DNA from: CAZLNO01 sp964561005 | Lineage (GTDB): Bacteria; Pseudomonadota; Alphaproteobacteria; Kiloniellales; Rhodovibrionaceae | Length of the DNA: 36,017 bases | Direction: 5' to 3' | Assembly (NCBI GenBank): GCA_964561005.1 | Contig: CAZLNO010000025.1 | Location: 1 to 36,017, forward strand | Translations under genes and position numbers: made by a program | Shown: in pieces, positions 24,556 through 33,374 of the stretch | How the letters are laid out: the number at the start of each line of letters is the position of its first letter | Numbering within the stretch: position 1 is the first letter of the stretch | The notes under the pieces: generated by a model | The model's input: only the letters and a program-made list of their open reading frames with translations | Database searches by the model: none | Told to the model about the DNA's origin: nothing

Positions 24556-25082
24556 GGCACACCCTCCAGACGACGGCAACTTCCGCTGTGGCAGTCGGCC
24601 AAAGCGCCCGAAACAGGCCTCACACCCGGCTAGGTGGCCCCGTCGGCCGTCTCATGCAAGGCAAGGGCGGCCCTCACGCGGTACTCATGCATCTGTGATT
24701 TTCAGAACCGCGCATGCGATGGTATATGTCGATTGACTAAACTTTGAGGTTAAAGTTGGTCTGCGCGCATAGGGAAAACGCCCGAGTGGCAAGGGCCTTC
24801 CCCCTGTGATAGGGAGCGGGGCGCGTGGAGATCGAAATCGACTGGCGGTTAGGTTGACGGCCGCACCCCACTTCCCCCGTCGCTGTACCCGCCAGTCGAT
24901 CGCCGGGCCGCCCAACTCACCCCAGAATGGGCGGTCCGGCACCCCTCCCGCTCGTCGGTCCGTTATCCTCCCGCCGATCGACCCGGACTGGTCAATGCCG
25001 CCGCGATCTGGCATCACGACGTTTCGCGCGGCGGGTGGCGTCGTGCGCACCCCCGGAATCCGGCGGAGGGAGGATCGCGGTC
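24556..25082. other. Non-coding interval with dyad symmetries
   Basis: No convincing gene is seen in 527 nt. Two structures stand out. AACTTT-N6-AAAGTT (24740-24757) lies in an AT-rich patch and could be an operator. A 12-bp perfect inverted repeat ATCGACTGGCGG / CCGCCAGTCGAT (24837-24848 and 24889-24900) encloses a 40-nt loop. Both lie upstream of the SDR gene at 25083. Confidence 0.45.
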
Positions 25083-25883
25083 ATGGCGGGACGTCTGGAG
25101 GACAAGGTGGCGCTGGTCGTCGGCGCCGGGTCGTCGGGACCCGGCTGGGGTAACGGCAAGGCGACGGCGGTTCTCTTCGCGCGCGAGGGCGCCCGGGTCG
25201 CCTGCGTCGATCTGAAGCAGGCCGCGGCCGAGGAGACGGCGGGGCTGATCCGCGACGAGGGTCACGACGCCTTGGCGATCGCCGCCGACGTGAGCCGGCA
25301 CGACGAGGTCAAGCGCCTGGTGGACGAGACACTGGCGCGCTTCGGCCGGATCGACGTGCTTCAGAACAACGTCGGCATCGTCGAGGTGGGCGGCCCGGTG
25401 GAGGCCAGCGAGGAGTCCTGGGACCGCGTGATGGACGTCAACCTCAAGTCCATGTTCCTGACCTGCAAGCATGTGCTGCCCGTCATGGAACGCCAGGGCG
25501 GGGGCGCCGTCGTGAACGTTTCCTCGATCGCCGGCATCCGCTGGACCGGCGTTCCCTACATCTCCTATTCGGCCAGCAAGGCCGGCGTGCTGCAGTTCAC
25601 GCGCTCGGTCGCGATCCAGTACGCCAAGGCGGGCATCCGGGCCAATTCCATTCTGCCGGGCCTGATGAACACCCCGATGATCGTGGAGCCGCTGAAGGAC
25701 GTCTACGCGGAGGGCGATGTGGAGAAGATGATCGCCCTGCGCGACGCCCAGTGTCCGATGGGGCACATGGGCGACGCCTGGGACGTGGCCTATGCGTCGC
25801 TCTACCTGGCCAGCGACGAGGCGAAGTACGTCACCGCCACGGAACTGGTCGTCGATGGCGGCATCACCGGCAAGTTCGCTTGA
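25083..25883 (+). CDS. SDR family oxidoreductase (short-chain dehydrogenase)
   Basis: A 266-aa classical SDR. The nucleotide-binding loop is a variant, VVGAGSSGPGWGNGKA, instead of the usual TGxxxGIG. Other motifs are conserved: ADVSRHDEV, NNVGIVEVGG in place of NNAG, catalytic Ser in VNVSSIAG, and Tyr/Lys in YISYSASKAG. It ends with VVDGGITGKFA. An acidic residue after strand 2 (ACVDLKQ) suggests NAD preference. ATG 25083 has GGAGGGAGG upstream. Substrate is unknown. It stands alone, preceded by a long regulatory-looking interval. Confidence 0.88.
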   Translation: MAGRLEDKVALVVGAGSSGPGWGNGKATAVLFAREGARVACVDLKQAAAEETAGLIRDEGHDALAIAADVSRHDEVKRLVDETLARFGRIDVLQNNVGIVEVGGPVEASEESWDRVMDVNLKSMFLTCKHVLPVMERQGGGAVVNVSSIAGIRWTGVPYISYSASKAGVLQFTRSVAIQYAKAGIRANSILPGLMNTPMIVEPLKDVYAEGDVEKMIALRDAQCPMGHMGDAWDVAYASLYLASDEAKYVTATELVVDGGITGKFA

Positions 25884-25919
25884 AGCGCCTGGACCTTGAC
25901 CCCTGAACCAAAAAGGGGG

Positions 25920-25974
25920 GCGACGGCGGCTTCGGGGGGGGTGTGGGAGTTGGGGGTGCGAAGACCGCCGTCGC
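25920..25974 (+). other. Stem enclosing a G-rich loop (possible G-quadruplex)
   Basis: GCGACGGCGG (25920-25929) and CCGCCGTCGC (25965-25974) form a perfect 10-bp stem. The 35-nt loop contains runs of 8, 3 and 5 G separated by 3-4 nt, sufficient for a three-tier G-quadruplex. It lies 36 nt after the SDR stop, between convergent genes, and may end transcription on the plus strand. Confidence 0.45.
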
Positions 25975-25980
25975 GTTGGA

Positions 25981-26010
25981 AAAAGTGGGGCCGCCTCGCC
26001 GGCGGCCCCC
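25981..26010 (-). terminator. Intrinsic terminator of the minus-strand abrB group
   Basis: On the minus strand GGGGCCGCC, loop GGCGA, GGCGGCCCC (26010-25988), then ACTTTTTCC. A 9-bp GC stem with a U-tract, about 134 nt after the AbrB-family stop. Confidence 0.7.
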
Positions 26011-26143
26011 GCCGTCGACATGCAGGATGCGTTGGCGAAGTAGATGGTACGCCGACGACCCTAGCGGCCGTCCGCGCCGCTGTCCTGTGACCAATTTGGG
26101 GCAGGGCCGCCACAGCGGGGCGGGAGACCTTCCGGCTGCACCA

Positions 26144-27193
26144 TCAACGCGCCGGCGGGCGCAGCCGGAACACCAGCGGCGCGAAGACCACGATCAGGAA
26201 GATCCGCACGATGTGGTGCGTGCCGACGAAGGCCGCGTCGATCCCGAGCGCCAGGGCCACCAGGCTCATCTCGGCCAGCCCGCCCGGCGCGTAGGCCAGC
26301 GTCAGCGCGGCGAGGTCCAGGCCGGTCGCCGCCCGCGCCGCCAGCGCGAAGGCCAGCGTCGCGCCCAGCAGCACCGCCGTTCCCCCGACCGCCCAGAACA
26401 CCGCGCGCGCCACGTCCGCCGCCGGGGTGCCGGCGAAGCGGCTGCCGATATGGCTGCCGACCACGACCTGGGCGGCGGCGACCAGCTCGTTCGGCGGGCC
26501 GATGTGGGTCAGGCCGCCCAGGTGCACCGCGGCGGACAGCAGCATCGGGCCGGTCACCGCCGCCGCCGGGACGGCCAGCGCCCGCGCCCCGGCATAGCCG
26601 GCCAGCGCGCAGGCCACCAGGATTGCCAGATCGCCCGGCGGCACCGCCGCCACGTCCGGGCCGGCGCTGGGCCGTGCCGCCGGGTCGTAGCCCAGCAGGA
26701 GCTGGAAGGCGAAGGGCAGGACGAAGATCACCAGCAGCAGGCGCGCCGCGTGGGTGAGCGAGATGGCGCGGGCGTCGCCGCCCATGGCCTCGCCCACCAG
26801 GATCATCTCCGACAGCCCGCCGGGCATGGCCGCGAAGTAGCTGGTGGCGCGGTCGTAACCGGCCACGGCGCGGAAGTACAGCATGCCCAGCAGCCCCGCC
26901 GCGCCGGTGCACAGCGCCAGAATCACCAGGCTCAACACCCAGTCGTTCAGGCGGTCCAGGATGGCCGGGGTGAAGGCGCTGCCCAGCATGACGCCGAGCA
27001 CGGTGACGAAGCCCGTGCGCAGCGGCGTCCAGACCTGGATCGGGGCGCCGGCGAGGGCGGCGGCGGTGGTCGCCAGCATCGGCCCGATCATCCACGGCAG
27101 CGGCAGGGCGGCGCGCAGGGCCAGCCAGCCGCCGAGCGTTCCGACGGCGAGGGCGAACGCGCTGCGCCAGGTCTGTGGACCGGGGGTGCCCAA
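26144..27193 (-). CDS. AbrB family membrane transporter
   Basis: A 349-aa polytopic protein made of two similar halves. Each half has a PG-G-L-E/S-M segment: MPGGLSEMILVGEAMGGDAR in the first and YAPGGLAEMSLVALALGIDA in the second. This duplicated arrangement is the hallmark of Gram-negative AbrB-type membrane proteins, proposed as transporters or regulators. About ten hydrophobic helices are visible. The best start is TTG at 27193, 9 nt after the ArgE-type stop; no in-frame ATG exists before the first helix and the ribosome site is weak. Substrate is unknown. It is probably co-transcribed with the two genes upstream. Confidence 0.85.
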   Translation of the reverse strand: MGTPGPQTWRSAFALAVGTLGGWLALRAALPLPWMIGPMLATTAAALAGAPIQVWTPLRTGFVTVLGVMLGSAFTPAILDRLNDWVLSLVILALCTGAAGLLGMLYFRAVAGYDRATSYFAAMPGGLSEMILVGEAMGGDARAISLTHAARLLLVIFVLPFAFQLLLGYDPAARPSAGPDVAAVPPGDLAILVACALAGYAGARALAVPAAAVTGPMLLSAAVHLGGLTHIGPPNELVAAAQVVVGSHIGSRFAGTPAADVARAVFWAVGGTAVLLGATLAFALAARAATGLDLAALTLAYAPGGLAEMSLVALALGIDAAFVGTHHIVRIFLIVVFAPLVFRLRPPAR

Positions 27194-27202
27194 CGCCGCG
27201 CG

Positions 27203-28372
27203 TCAGGCCGCCTGCAGCCGCTCGACGAGGCGGTCCAGGAAGCGCTCGCACTGCGCCAACTGCTCGCCGGCGACGAATTCGTCCGGCTTGTGCGCCTGGG
27301 CGATGGAGCCGGGGCCGCAGACCACGGCCGGGATGCCGCTCTCCGAGAAGGCGCCGGCCTCGGTGCCGAAGGCGACCTTGGTGGTGTCGTTGGCCCGCGC
27401 CAGCGCCTTGGCCAGGGTGACGACCGCCGCCTCGGGGTCGGTGTCCAGACCGGGGAAGGCCGAGATCTCCTCCCAGCGGAAGCCCGTGGCCGGGTCGATC
27501 GCGGTCATCGCCGGCTCGATCTCGCGCGCGGCGAAGTCCCGCACCTCGCGCAGCAAGGCCTGCGGATCGTCCTGTGGCAGGTTGCGGAACTCGAAGTCCA
27601 GCGCGCAGTCGCTGGGCACGATGTTCAGCGCCGTGCCGCCCTGGATCACCCCGGTGTGCACCGTGGTGTAGGGCACGTCGAATCCCGCGTCGAACGGCCC
27701 CTCCGCGGCCTTGCGCCGGGCCATGTCGGACAGCTTGACGACCAGCCGCGCCGCCGCTTCCACGGCATTCACGCCCTGCGGCGCCAGGGAGGAGTGGCAG
27801 GACAGGCCGCGCACGTGGGCGCGCATCGACAGCTTGCCCTTGTGCGCGTTGACGACCTGCATCTCCGTGGGCTCGCCGACGATGACCGCCTTGGGCTTGA
27901 CGGGGCGCCGCTCCAGGTCGGCCAGCAGCTTGCGGATGCCCAGGCAGCCCACCTCCTCGTCGAAGGAGAGGCAGAGATGCACCGGCGTCTCCAGCTTCGC
28001 GTCGAGGAACTTCGGAGCCGCGGCCAGGCAGGCCGCCAGGAATCCTTTCATGTCGCAGGTGCCGCGGCCGTAATAGCGCCCGGCGCCCTGCGACAGCCGG
28101 AAGGGCTCGCGCGACCAGTCCTGGCCGTCCACCGGGACGACATCGGTATGGCCGGACAGCGCGATGCCGGGCCTGTCGGCGGGACCCAGGGTGGCGTAGA
28201 GATTCGCCTTGCGACCCTCGTCGTCGTAGGTCAGGTCGCAGTCCACGCCGAGCCCGTTCAGATAGCGCTCGACATCCCGGATGAGGTCCAGGTTGCTGTT
28301 GCGGCTGGTGGTGTCGAAGGCGATCAGCCGTTCCAGCATTTCGACGGTCTCGGCGCGTGGCGATTCGGACAC
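27203..28372 (-). CDS. argE: Acetylornithine deacetylase (ArgE-type M20 peptidase)
   Basis: A 389-aa zinc amidohydrolase. Metal and catalytic motifs are ALSGHTDVVPVDGQDW, GRGTCDMKGFLA, the catalytic Glu pair in LSFDEEVGCLGIRKL, AVIVGEPTEMQV, and the late His in IAQAHKPDEF. The small dimerisation domain is in the middle (HVRGLSCHSSLAPQGVNAVE). Start is GTG at 28372 with GGGGGA 10 nt upstream. Family members deacetylate N-acetylornithine in arginine synthesis or related N-acyl amino acids. The LysR regulator and transporter context leaves room for a catabolic role. Confidence 0.88.
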   Translation of the reverse strand: MSESPRAETVEMLERLIAFDTTSRNSNLDLIRDVERYLNGLGVDCDLTYDDEGRKANLYATLGPADRPGIALSGHTDVVPVDGQDWSREPFRLSQGAGRYYGRGTCDMKGFLAACLAAAPKFLDAKLETPVHLCLSFDEEVGCLGIRKLLADLERRPVKPKAVIVGEPTEMQVVNAHKGKLSMRAHVRGLSCHSSLAPQGVNAVEAAARLVVKLSDMARRKAAEGPFDAGFDVPYTTVHTGVIQGGTALNIVPSDCALDFEFRNLPQDDPQALLREVRDFAAREIEPAMTAIDPATGFRWEEISAFPGLDTDPEAAVVTLAKALARANDTTKVAFGTEAGAFSESGIPAVVCGPGSIAQAHKPDEFVAGEQLAQCERFLDRLVERLQAA

Positions 28373-28409
28373 GGCAGCGGTCCCCCGATGGTTTGCTTGA
28401 TCGTCTTGT

Positions 28410-29390
28410 CTAGCGCGGCGGACCGGCGCTTGACCAGGGGGGCTCGTCTTCCTGGCCGATACGGTCGAAGCCGCCGGCGCGGATCTCGGCCAGCAGCCAC
28501 TCGCGAAACGCCTTGACCCTGGGGTCGCGGGCCTTGGCGGGCGTGGTGACGAACCAGTAGGAAAAGCCCGTGCGCAGCCGCGGGCCGAACGGGCAGACGA
28601 GCTGGCCGCTGGCGAGGTCGTCGCGCACCAGCGAATGCCGGGTGAGCGCCACGCCGTGGCCCGCGATCGCCGTCTGGACGACCATGCTGGAGTCGCTGAA
28701 GCCGGGGCCGAAGGTCAAGTCCTGCTCGCGCACGCCGGCGGCTTCCAGCCAGATGTGCCAGCCGGGGTCGTCGCAGGTGTCGTTGACCACGTCCTGCAGC
28801 AGGGTGTGGTGCCGCAGGTCGGCCGGGGTCTTCAGGGGCGCTGGTCCGTCCATCAGCGCTGGCGCGCAGACGGGGAAGACCTCGTCGTCCATCAGTTGGG
28901 TCCATGACAGCTCGCCTTGCCGGCCGTGCGTAAAACGGATGGCGGCGTCAAAGTTGTCGTTGTACAGGTCCACCGTCTCGATGCTGGTCGAGAGCATCAC
29001 GTCGGGACTGGCGCGCTCGCCGCCCGTGGTCGCGTTCTGGTGAAAGCGCGGCAGCCGGGGCAGCAGCCACTTCACCGCGAAGGACGGCAGCGTCGAGATG
29101 CGTAGCGGACCGACCGCGCGTGTGCGCGCGACCTCGGTCGTCGCGGCCGCGATCGCGTCCAGGGCCTCGCGCACCGGCGGCAGATAGGCCTGGCCGGCGT
29201 CGGTCAGGAGGATGGCCCGGTTCTGCCGGCGGAACAGCGGCGTTTGCAGATACTCCTCCAGCGCCTTCACCTGGTGGCTGACGGCCGCCTGGGTGACGTG
29301 CAGCTCGGCCGCGGCCTTGGTGAAGGACAGGTGGCGGGCAGCGGCCTCGAAGGCGCGCAGGGCGTTCAGCGGGGGCAGGTGGCGGGGCAT
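28410..29390 (-). CDS. LysR-family transcriptional regulator (GcvA-like)
   Basis: A 326-aa DNA-binding regulator. The N-terminal winged HTH is RHLPPLNALRAFEAAARHLS, then FTKAAAELHVTQAAVSHQVK, which is typical of the GcvA subgroup. A linker helix and a two-lobed effector domain follow (STLPSFAVKWLLPRLPRFHQ, then DAAIRF). ATG 29390 chosen because it matches the family N-terminus; the ribosome site is weak. It lies 37 nt ahead of the ArgE-type gene on the same strand and is divergent from the DUF1127 gene, so it may regulate either. Effector is unknown. Confidence 0.88.
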   Translation of the reverse strand: MPRHLPPLNALRAFEAAARHLSFTKAAAELHVTQAAVSHQVKALEEYLQTPLFRRQNRAILLTDAGQAYLPPVREALDAIAAATTEVARTRAVGPLRISTLPSFAVKWLLPRLPRFHQNATTGGERASPDVMLSTSIETVDLYNDNFDAAIRFTHGRQGELSWTQLMDDEVFPVCAPALMDGPAPLKTPADLRHHTLLQDVVNDTCDDPGWHIWLEAAGVREQDLTFGPGFSDSSMVVQTAIAGHGVALTRHSLVRDDLASGQLVCPFGPRLRTGFSYWFVTTPAKARDPRVKAFREWLLAEIRAGGFDRIGQEDEPPWSSAGPPR

Positions 29391-29536
29391 CGGCGTCACA
29401 TGAGCGGAGGTAATGTGTCTCTGAGAATTCGTCGTTTGTGCGTCTTCGTGCGGAAGCGTAAGTGATTCGGCAACGACGCTGCAAGCGGGACCGGTCCCAC
29501 CCCAAAGCGGCACGACATCGCATGAGGAGAAGTAAG

Positions 29537-29773
29537 ATGAAGACGACCACCGCTTCGACCGATTGTGTTTGGGTCGGGACGAACGGGCCGCGTCCGCGCA
29601 GGCTGCCCCGGACCGGGCCGATCACGGCTTTCGTCAACCTGCTGGTCACCTGGCAGCGCCGGGCCAGCGACCGCCGCCGCCTGGCGGACTTGGATCCGCG
29701 CCTGCGCCGGGATATTGGCGTCGGCGAGGCGGAGATCGCCGCGGAGGTGCGCAAGCCGTTCTGGCAATCCTGA
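29537..29773 (+). CDS. DUF1127 domain-containing small protein
   Basis: A 78-aa basic peptide. The DUF1127 (YjiS-like) core is LVTWQRRASDRRRLADLDPR followed by LRRDIGVGEAEI and a KPFWQ end. GAGGAG lies 7 nt before the ATG; an upstream in-frame ATG at 29522 overlaps this site and is less likely. Members are small Arg-rich proteins, some of which bind RNA or affect phosphate and carbon metabolism in alphaproteobacteria. It is divergent from the LysR gene. Confidence 0.82.
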   Translation: MKTTTASTDCVWVGTNGPRPRRLPRTGPITAFVNLLVTWQRRASDRRRLADLDPRLRRDIGVGEAEIAAEVRKPFWQS

Positions 29774-29782
29774 CAGCCGCGT

Positions 29783-29812
29783 CGGCCGGGCAGGTCCAGG
29801 CGTGCCCGGCCG
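29783..29812. terminator. Hairpin between convergent DUF1127 and nadK genes
   Basis: CGGCCGGGCA (29783-29792) pairs over 10 bp with TGCCCGGCCG (29803-29812) around a 10-nt loop. It lies between the stops at 29773 and 29819. No T-run, but the symmetry could serve both strands. Confidence 0.55.
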
Positions 29813-29818
29813 GCCCGC

Positions 29819-30592
29819 CTACGGGAGGAACTGCTCCTTCAGGATGCGTTCCTCCAGGTTGTGCTCGGGGTCGAACAGCAGGTGCGAGGCGAGGCCGCGG
29901 TCCTCCTGGACGGTGACCCGGGCGACGTCGCGCACCTCGGTGTAGTCGGCGGTGGCGGAGACCGGACGCTTCGTCGCTTCAAGGATCTCGAAGACCACTT
30001 CCGCCTTTTGCGGCAGCAGGGCGCCGCGCCAGCGCCGCGGCCGGAAGGCGCTGATCGGGGTCAGCGCCGTCAGCGGCGCGCCGATCGGGATGATCGGGCC
30101 GTGCGCCGAGAGGTTGTAGGCGGTGCTGCCCGCGGGCGTGGAGACCAGGATGCCGTCGCAGATCAGTTCGTCGATCCGCGTCACGCCGTCGATCCGCACC
30201 CGGATCTTCGCCGCCTGTCGGCTTTCGCGCAGCAGCGAGACCTCGTTGATCGCCAGCGCCGTCTGCGTCTCGCCGCCGTTGGCCGTCTGCTCGGCCAGCA
30301 TGCGCAGGGGGCGAAGCTGCACTTCCTCCGCCCGGTCCAGGCGCTCGCGCAGGTCGTCCTCGCTATACTCGTTCATCAGAAAGCCCACGGTGCCCCGGTT
30401 CATGCCGTAGATCGGCACGCTGCGGTCCATGTGCTTGTGCAGGCTTTCCAGCATGAGGCCGTCGCCGCCGAGGGCGACGATCACGTCCGCCTCTTCCGGC
30501 GGCACGTGGGTATAGCGATCTTGCAGACGGGCCAGGGCCTCCTGGGCCTCCGGCGCGTCGGAGGCGACGAACCCGATGTGCCGGCGGCGCAT
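29819..30592 (-). CDS. nadK: NAD kinase
   Basis: A 257-aa enzyme that phosphorylates NAD to NADP. Motifs are ALGGDGLMLESLH (GGDG at 42-45), the NE motif in AINEVSLLRES, and the glycine-rich DGILVSTPAGSTAYNLSAHG. Length fits the short bacterial form. The ATG at 30592 is 12 nt after GGAG; the longer upstream reading frame has no homology. It is convergent with the DUF1127 gene and divergent from an SDR gene. Confidence 0.94.
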   Translation of the reverse strand: MRRRHIGFVASDAPEAQEALARLQDRYTHVPPEEADVIVALGGDGLMLESLHKHMDRSVPIYGMNRGTVGFLMNEYSEDDLRERLDRAEEVQLRPLRMLAEQTANGGETQTALAINEVSLLRESRQAAKIRVRIDGVTRIDELICDGILVSTPAGSTAYNLSAHGPIIPIGAPLTALTPISAFRPRRWRGALLPQKAEVVFEILEATKRPVSATADYTEVRDVARVTVQEDRGLASHLLFDPEHNLEERILKEQFLP

Positions 30593-30734
30593 GCGGCGAC
30601 TCGCTCCGTTCCCCTGGTGACGCCGGAGCCTAGCATGGGACGCCGGCCCGCAGCCACGCGGCAATTTGACAGCCGGCCCTTGCGCGCGATTTCGTAGCAG
30701 GTCGAGGACACGTCCACGGACAAGGATAGCCGAC

Positions 30735-31529
30735 ATGGCCAAGGATTTCCGCTTTGCGCTGGTCACGGGGGCGTCCAGCGGGATTGGCGCCGCCTTCGCG
30801 CGCGTCCTGCCGGAGAGCACCAATCTGCTGCTGACCGGGCGCGACGCCGACCGGCTCGGCGCCATCGCCGAGGAGCTTGCGGTGGGCGCGCGCGTGGTCG
30901 AGCCCTTCCCGGCCGACTTGACCGCGCCGGACGCGCGGCGCGCGCTGATCGACCGGGCGGGCGAGCTGGAGATCGACCTGCTGATCAACAACGCCGGCAT
31001 GGGGCAGTTCGGCGCCGTGCTGGAGAACGACCCGCGCGGCGAGGTGGCGACCGTGGAGGTCAACTGCGCCGCCCCCGTGGACCTTGCCGTTCACCTGCTG
31101 CCCGGCATGCTGGACCGCGCCGCCTATCGCGGGGACCGCGCCGGGCTGATCAACGTCGCCAGCACCTTTGCCGTGTCGCCGATCCCCTACGTCGCGACCT
31201 ACAGCGCGTCCAAGGCCTTCATCCTGTCGTGGACCGAGGCGCTGGCCGAGGAACTGCGCCGCGAGCCGGTCGACGTGCTGGCGCTCTGCCCCGGCGCCAC
31301 CCGCACCGGGATGGCGGAGCGGGCAGGCTTTCGCGGGCGCATCCCCTTCCGCGCCGAGCCCGACGATGTGGCGCGCGAGGCCCTGCATGCCCTGGGACGC
31401 TGCACGGTGCACGTCAGCGGCGCCACCTCCCGCGCGGCGCTGGGACCCTACTTCCTGCCGCGGCGGATCGCCGCGGGCGGGCTGGGCGCCGTGCTGGGCG
31501 TGGCCAACCGTCTGGCCGGGCGGCGATAG
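30735..31529 (+). CDS. SDR family NAD(P)-dependent oxidoreductase
   Basis: A 264-aa classical SDR. It has the TGASSGIGAA cofactor loop, DLTAPDARR, NNAGMGQFG, catalytic Ser in NVASTFAVSP, and Tyr/Lys in YVATYSASKAF, then LCPGATRTGM. An Arg after strand 2 (LTGRDADRL) suggests NADP preference, which fits its neighbour NAD kinase only loosely. AAGGA precedes the ATG. Substrate is unknown. Similar to the DltE/YqjQ-like SDR group. Confidence 0.88.
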   Translation: MAKDFRFALVTGASSGIGAAFARVLPESTNLLLTGRDADRLGAIAEELAVGARVVEPFPADLTAPDARRALIDRAGELEIDLLINNAGMGQFGAVLENDPRGEVATVEVNCAAPVDLAVHLLPGMLDRAAYRGDRAGLINVASTFAVSPIPYVATYSASKAFILSWTEALAEELRREPVDVLALCPGATRTGMAERAGFRGRIPFRAEPDDVAREALHALGRCTVHVSGATSRAALGPYFLPRRIAAGGLGAVLGVANRLAGRR

Positions 31530-31692
31530 GCGCGCCGCACCAAGTGGGTGCCGCCGCGTGCCGGCTGTGGTATCATCCATGTTTACGTTCTGGAAACCAA
31601 GCGAGGGCGCGCGAAGCCCGCGGGCCGGGCGCCGGTCTGCGCCGGTGGCTGTGTCCGCGCCGTGCCCCCAGATGACAAGGAGGCCGCGAGCC

Positions 31693-31917
31693 ATGACGGC
31701 AGTGGACGAAGGGGACCGCTTCGAGGAGATCGAGCCGACCGGGGTCGCCGGCGTGCTTTGGCAGGTGGTCTCGGTGGACACGGAGGACGATCGCGTGCAC
31801 TTGTTCAACGTGGACGATCCTGCCGAAATCCGCACGGTGCATCGCGCGCGCCTCCAGGACGCATCCCACTATCGTCGCGTGACCGGCGGAACAGGGAGCC
31901 GGCCGGAAGCGGCCTGA
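31693..31917 (+). CDS. Hypothetical small acidic protein
   Basis: A 74-aa protein with AAGGAGG 8 nt before its ATG. The core (GDRFEEIEPTGVAGVLWQVV, then VHLFNVDDPAEIRTVH) alternates strand-like segments and could be an SH3-like or Tudor-like barrel, somewhat like small proteins that modify RNA or protein contacts. No family is named. It is preceded by ~160 nt with no gene. The strong ribosome site and lack of shadow composition support it. Confidence 0.6.
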   Translation: MTAVDEGDRFEEIEPTGVAGVLWQVVSVDTEDDRVHLFNVDDPAEIRTVHRARLQDASHYRRVTGGTGSRPEAA

Positions 31918-31931
31918 GGTCGCCGGCGCGG

Positions 31932-33374
31932 TCAGGCGGGAAGGGCGGCCTTCCTGACGTCGAAGTTGGGCTTCACCGGCGCGCCGCCCGTGGTCTCGCT
32001 GGCGAGTTCCTCGATCTCGACGATCTTCTGGCGGATATAGTCCATCGTCTCCGGGTCAAGCTGGCGCAGGTGCCTGTAGAGAGCCTGCGCCTGCTCGCGC
32101 GTGGCGCGGCCGGCCTTGACGGCCCGACTCAGCCGCGCCTTGATGCGCTCGTCGTCGGTGTAGTCCTGCAGGGTCAGTCCCGCGCCGTCGCCCACCTGGG
32201 TGAGCAGCGCGTGGATGTCGTTGGACGGCAGGCCGTAGCAGAACGCCTCCAGCGCCTCGCGGTTGCCCTGACGGGCGGCGACGTGGAACAGCGTGTCGCC
32301 CGCGCGGTTGCGTTTCAGCAGCGCGGACAGCAGCGGGTTCTGGGGGGCGGGCGAGGTCTTGTCCACGGGCACGGGCACGCGGATCGTCTCGCCGCGCCGC
32401 AGCTTCTTGACCACCAGGTCGTCGTTGATCAGCAGGCTGGTCATCTTGCGCAGGTGCGCCAGCTTATTCTGGCGCAGGGAGTAGAAGAAGACCGTCTCGC
32501 CCTGGTTGTCGCTGCGGAACAGGCGCCGGCACAGCAGCGCCTGGCGGAAAGCCTTCTTGGTGGTCACGTCCGGCGGGGCCATGCTCATGACCTCGTCCTC
32601 GGTCTCGATGAGCAGCAGCCGCAGCAGGTCCTCGAACATGGCGTGGTTGGCGAAGCCGATCAGCTTGAAGAACGCCGTGGTCCCGTCACTCTGATCGACA
32701 TAGTCGAAGAACAGGCGGCAGGTGGCGCTCCGGTGCGTCTTGTCGGTGCTGGACTGGTTGGCCTGCTTGAGCACGTGCTGGGAGAGCAGCGCGCGGTTGT
32801 GCTCCAGGTCGGCCTGGAACAGGGCGCTCATCATCGAGGCCTGCTTCAGCTCGTCCCCCTTCACCTGCTCGGCGATCGCCGCCTCGATGTAGCCGATCTG
32901 CAGATGCTTGGTCTGGATCAGCGCGTTGATCGACTGCCACTTCGGCTCGGGCAGCAGCATCTTGCCCAGCGGGCTGATGCCGTGGCGGTTGCGGCGGATG
33001 AAGTCGATGTCGTGCTTGATCAGCAGGCGGGCCATGCGCAGCGTCTCGCGGCCCTCCTGCAGGCGCAGGCAATCCGCGAGGTAGTGCCAGACGCCGTTCT
33101 CGTCGTCGTCCTCGCAGTTCAGGAAGGCGTCGATCTGGTCCTGGCTCCAGTGCTCCCGGACGGTTTCCAGCACCGCCAGGGCGTGCTTGACCTCGTTTCG
33201 CGCCAGGCGGTCGAGGAGATAGGTCACTCCGTTCCGGCCGCGCGCGTGGAACAGCCGGTCCTTGTTGTTCTGGTACTTGATCCAGTTGCCGAAGACCGTG
33301 GCGAAGTTGCCGTTGCCGCGCTCGACGCGCGCCTGAATCTCGCCATGCATGACGTCGACATCGCCACCGAGCAT
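31932..33374 (-). CDS. Large helical protein with ankyrin-like repeats
   Basis: A 480-aa cytoplasmic protein without signal peptide or membrane helices. It is mostly helical with several ankyrin-like units such as NGVTYLLDRLARNEVKHALA, RHGISPLGKMLLPEPKWQSI and GDTLFHVAARQGNREALEAF, separated by longer helical linkers. The C-terminus is charged (QKIVEIEELASETTGG). It may mediate protein contacts. ATG 33374 is chosen with GGGAG 12 nt upstream; ATG 33350 and GTG 33455 are alternatives. No function is known. It has fewer Ala/Pro and more Asn/Gln/Lys than neighbours, so composition is slightly atypical. Confidence 0.7.
   Translation of the reverse strand: MLGGDVDVMHGEIQARVERGNGNFATVFGNWIKYQNNKDRLFHARGRNGVTYLLDRLARNEVKHALAVLETVREHWSQDQIDAFLNCEDDDENGVWHYLADCLRLQEGRETLRMARLLIKHDIDFIRRNRHGISPLGKMLLPEPKWQSINALIQTKHLQIGYIEAAIAEQVKGDELKQASMMSALFQADLEHNRALLSQHVLKQANQSSTDKTHRSATCRLFFDYVDQSDGTTAFFKLIGFANHAMFEDLLRLLLIETEDEVMSMAPPDVTTKKAFRQALLCRRLFRSDNQGETVFFYSLRQNKLAHLRKMTSLLINDDLVVKKLRRGETIRVPVPVDKTSPAPQNPLLSALLKRNRAGDTLFHVAARQGNREALEAFCYGLPSNDIHALLTQVGDGAGLTLQDYTDDERIKARLSRAVKAGRATREQAQALYRHLRQLDPETMDYIRQKIVEIEELASETTGGAPVKPNFDVRKAALPA

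Noticed and set aside
24685..25050. 121-codon minus-strand ORF upstream of the SDR gene
   Set aside because: No ribosome site, Arg/Pro-rich composition and no domain; it crosses both dyads. Probably a chance frame.
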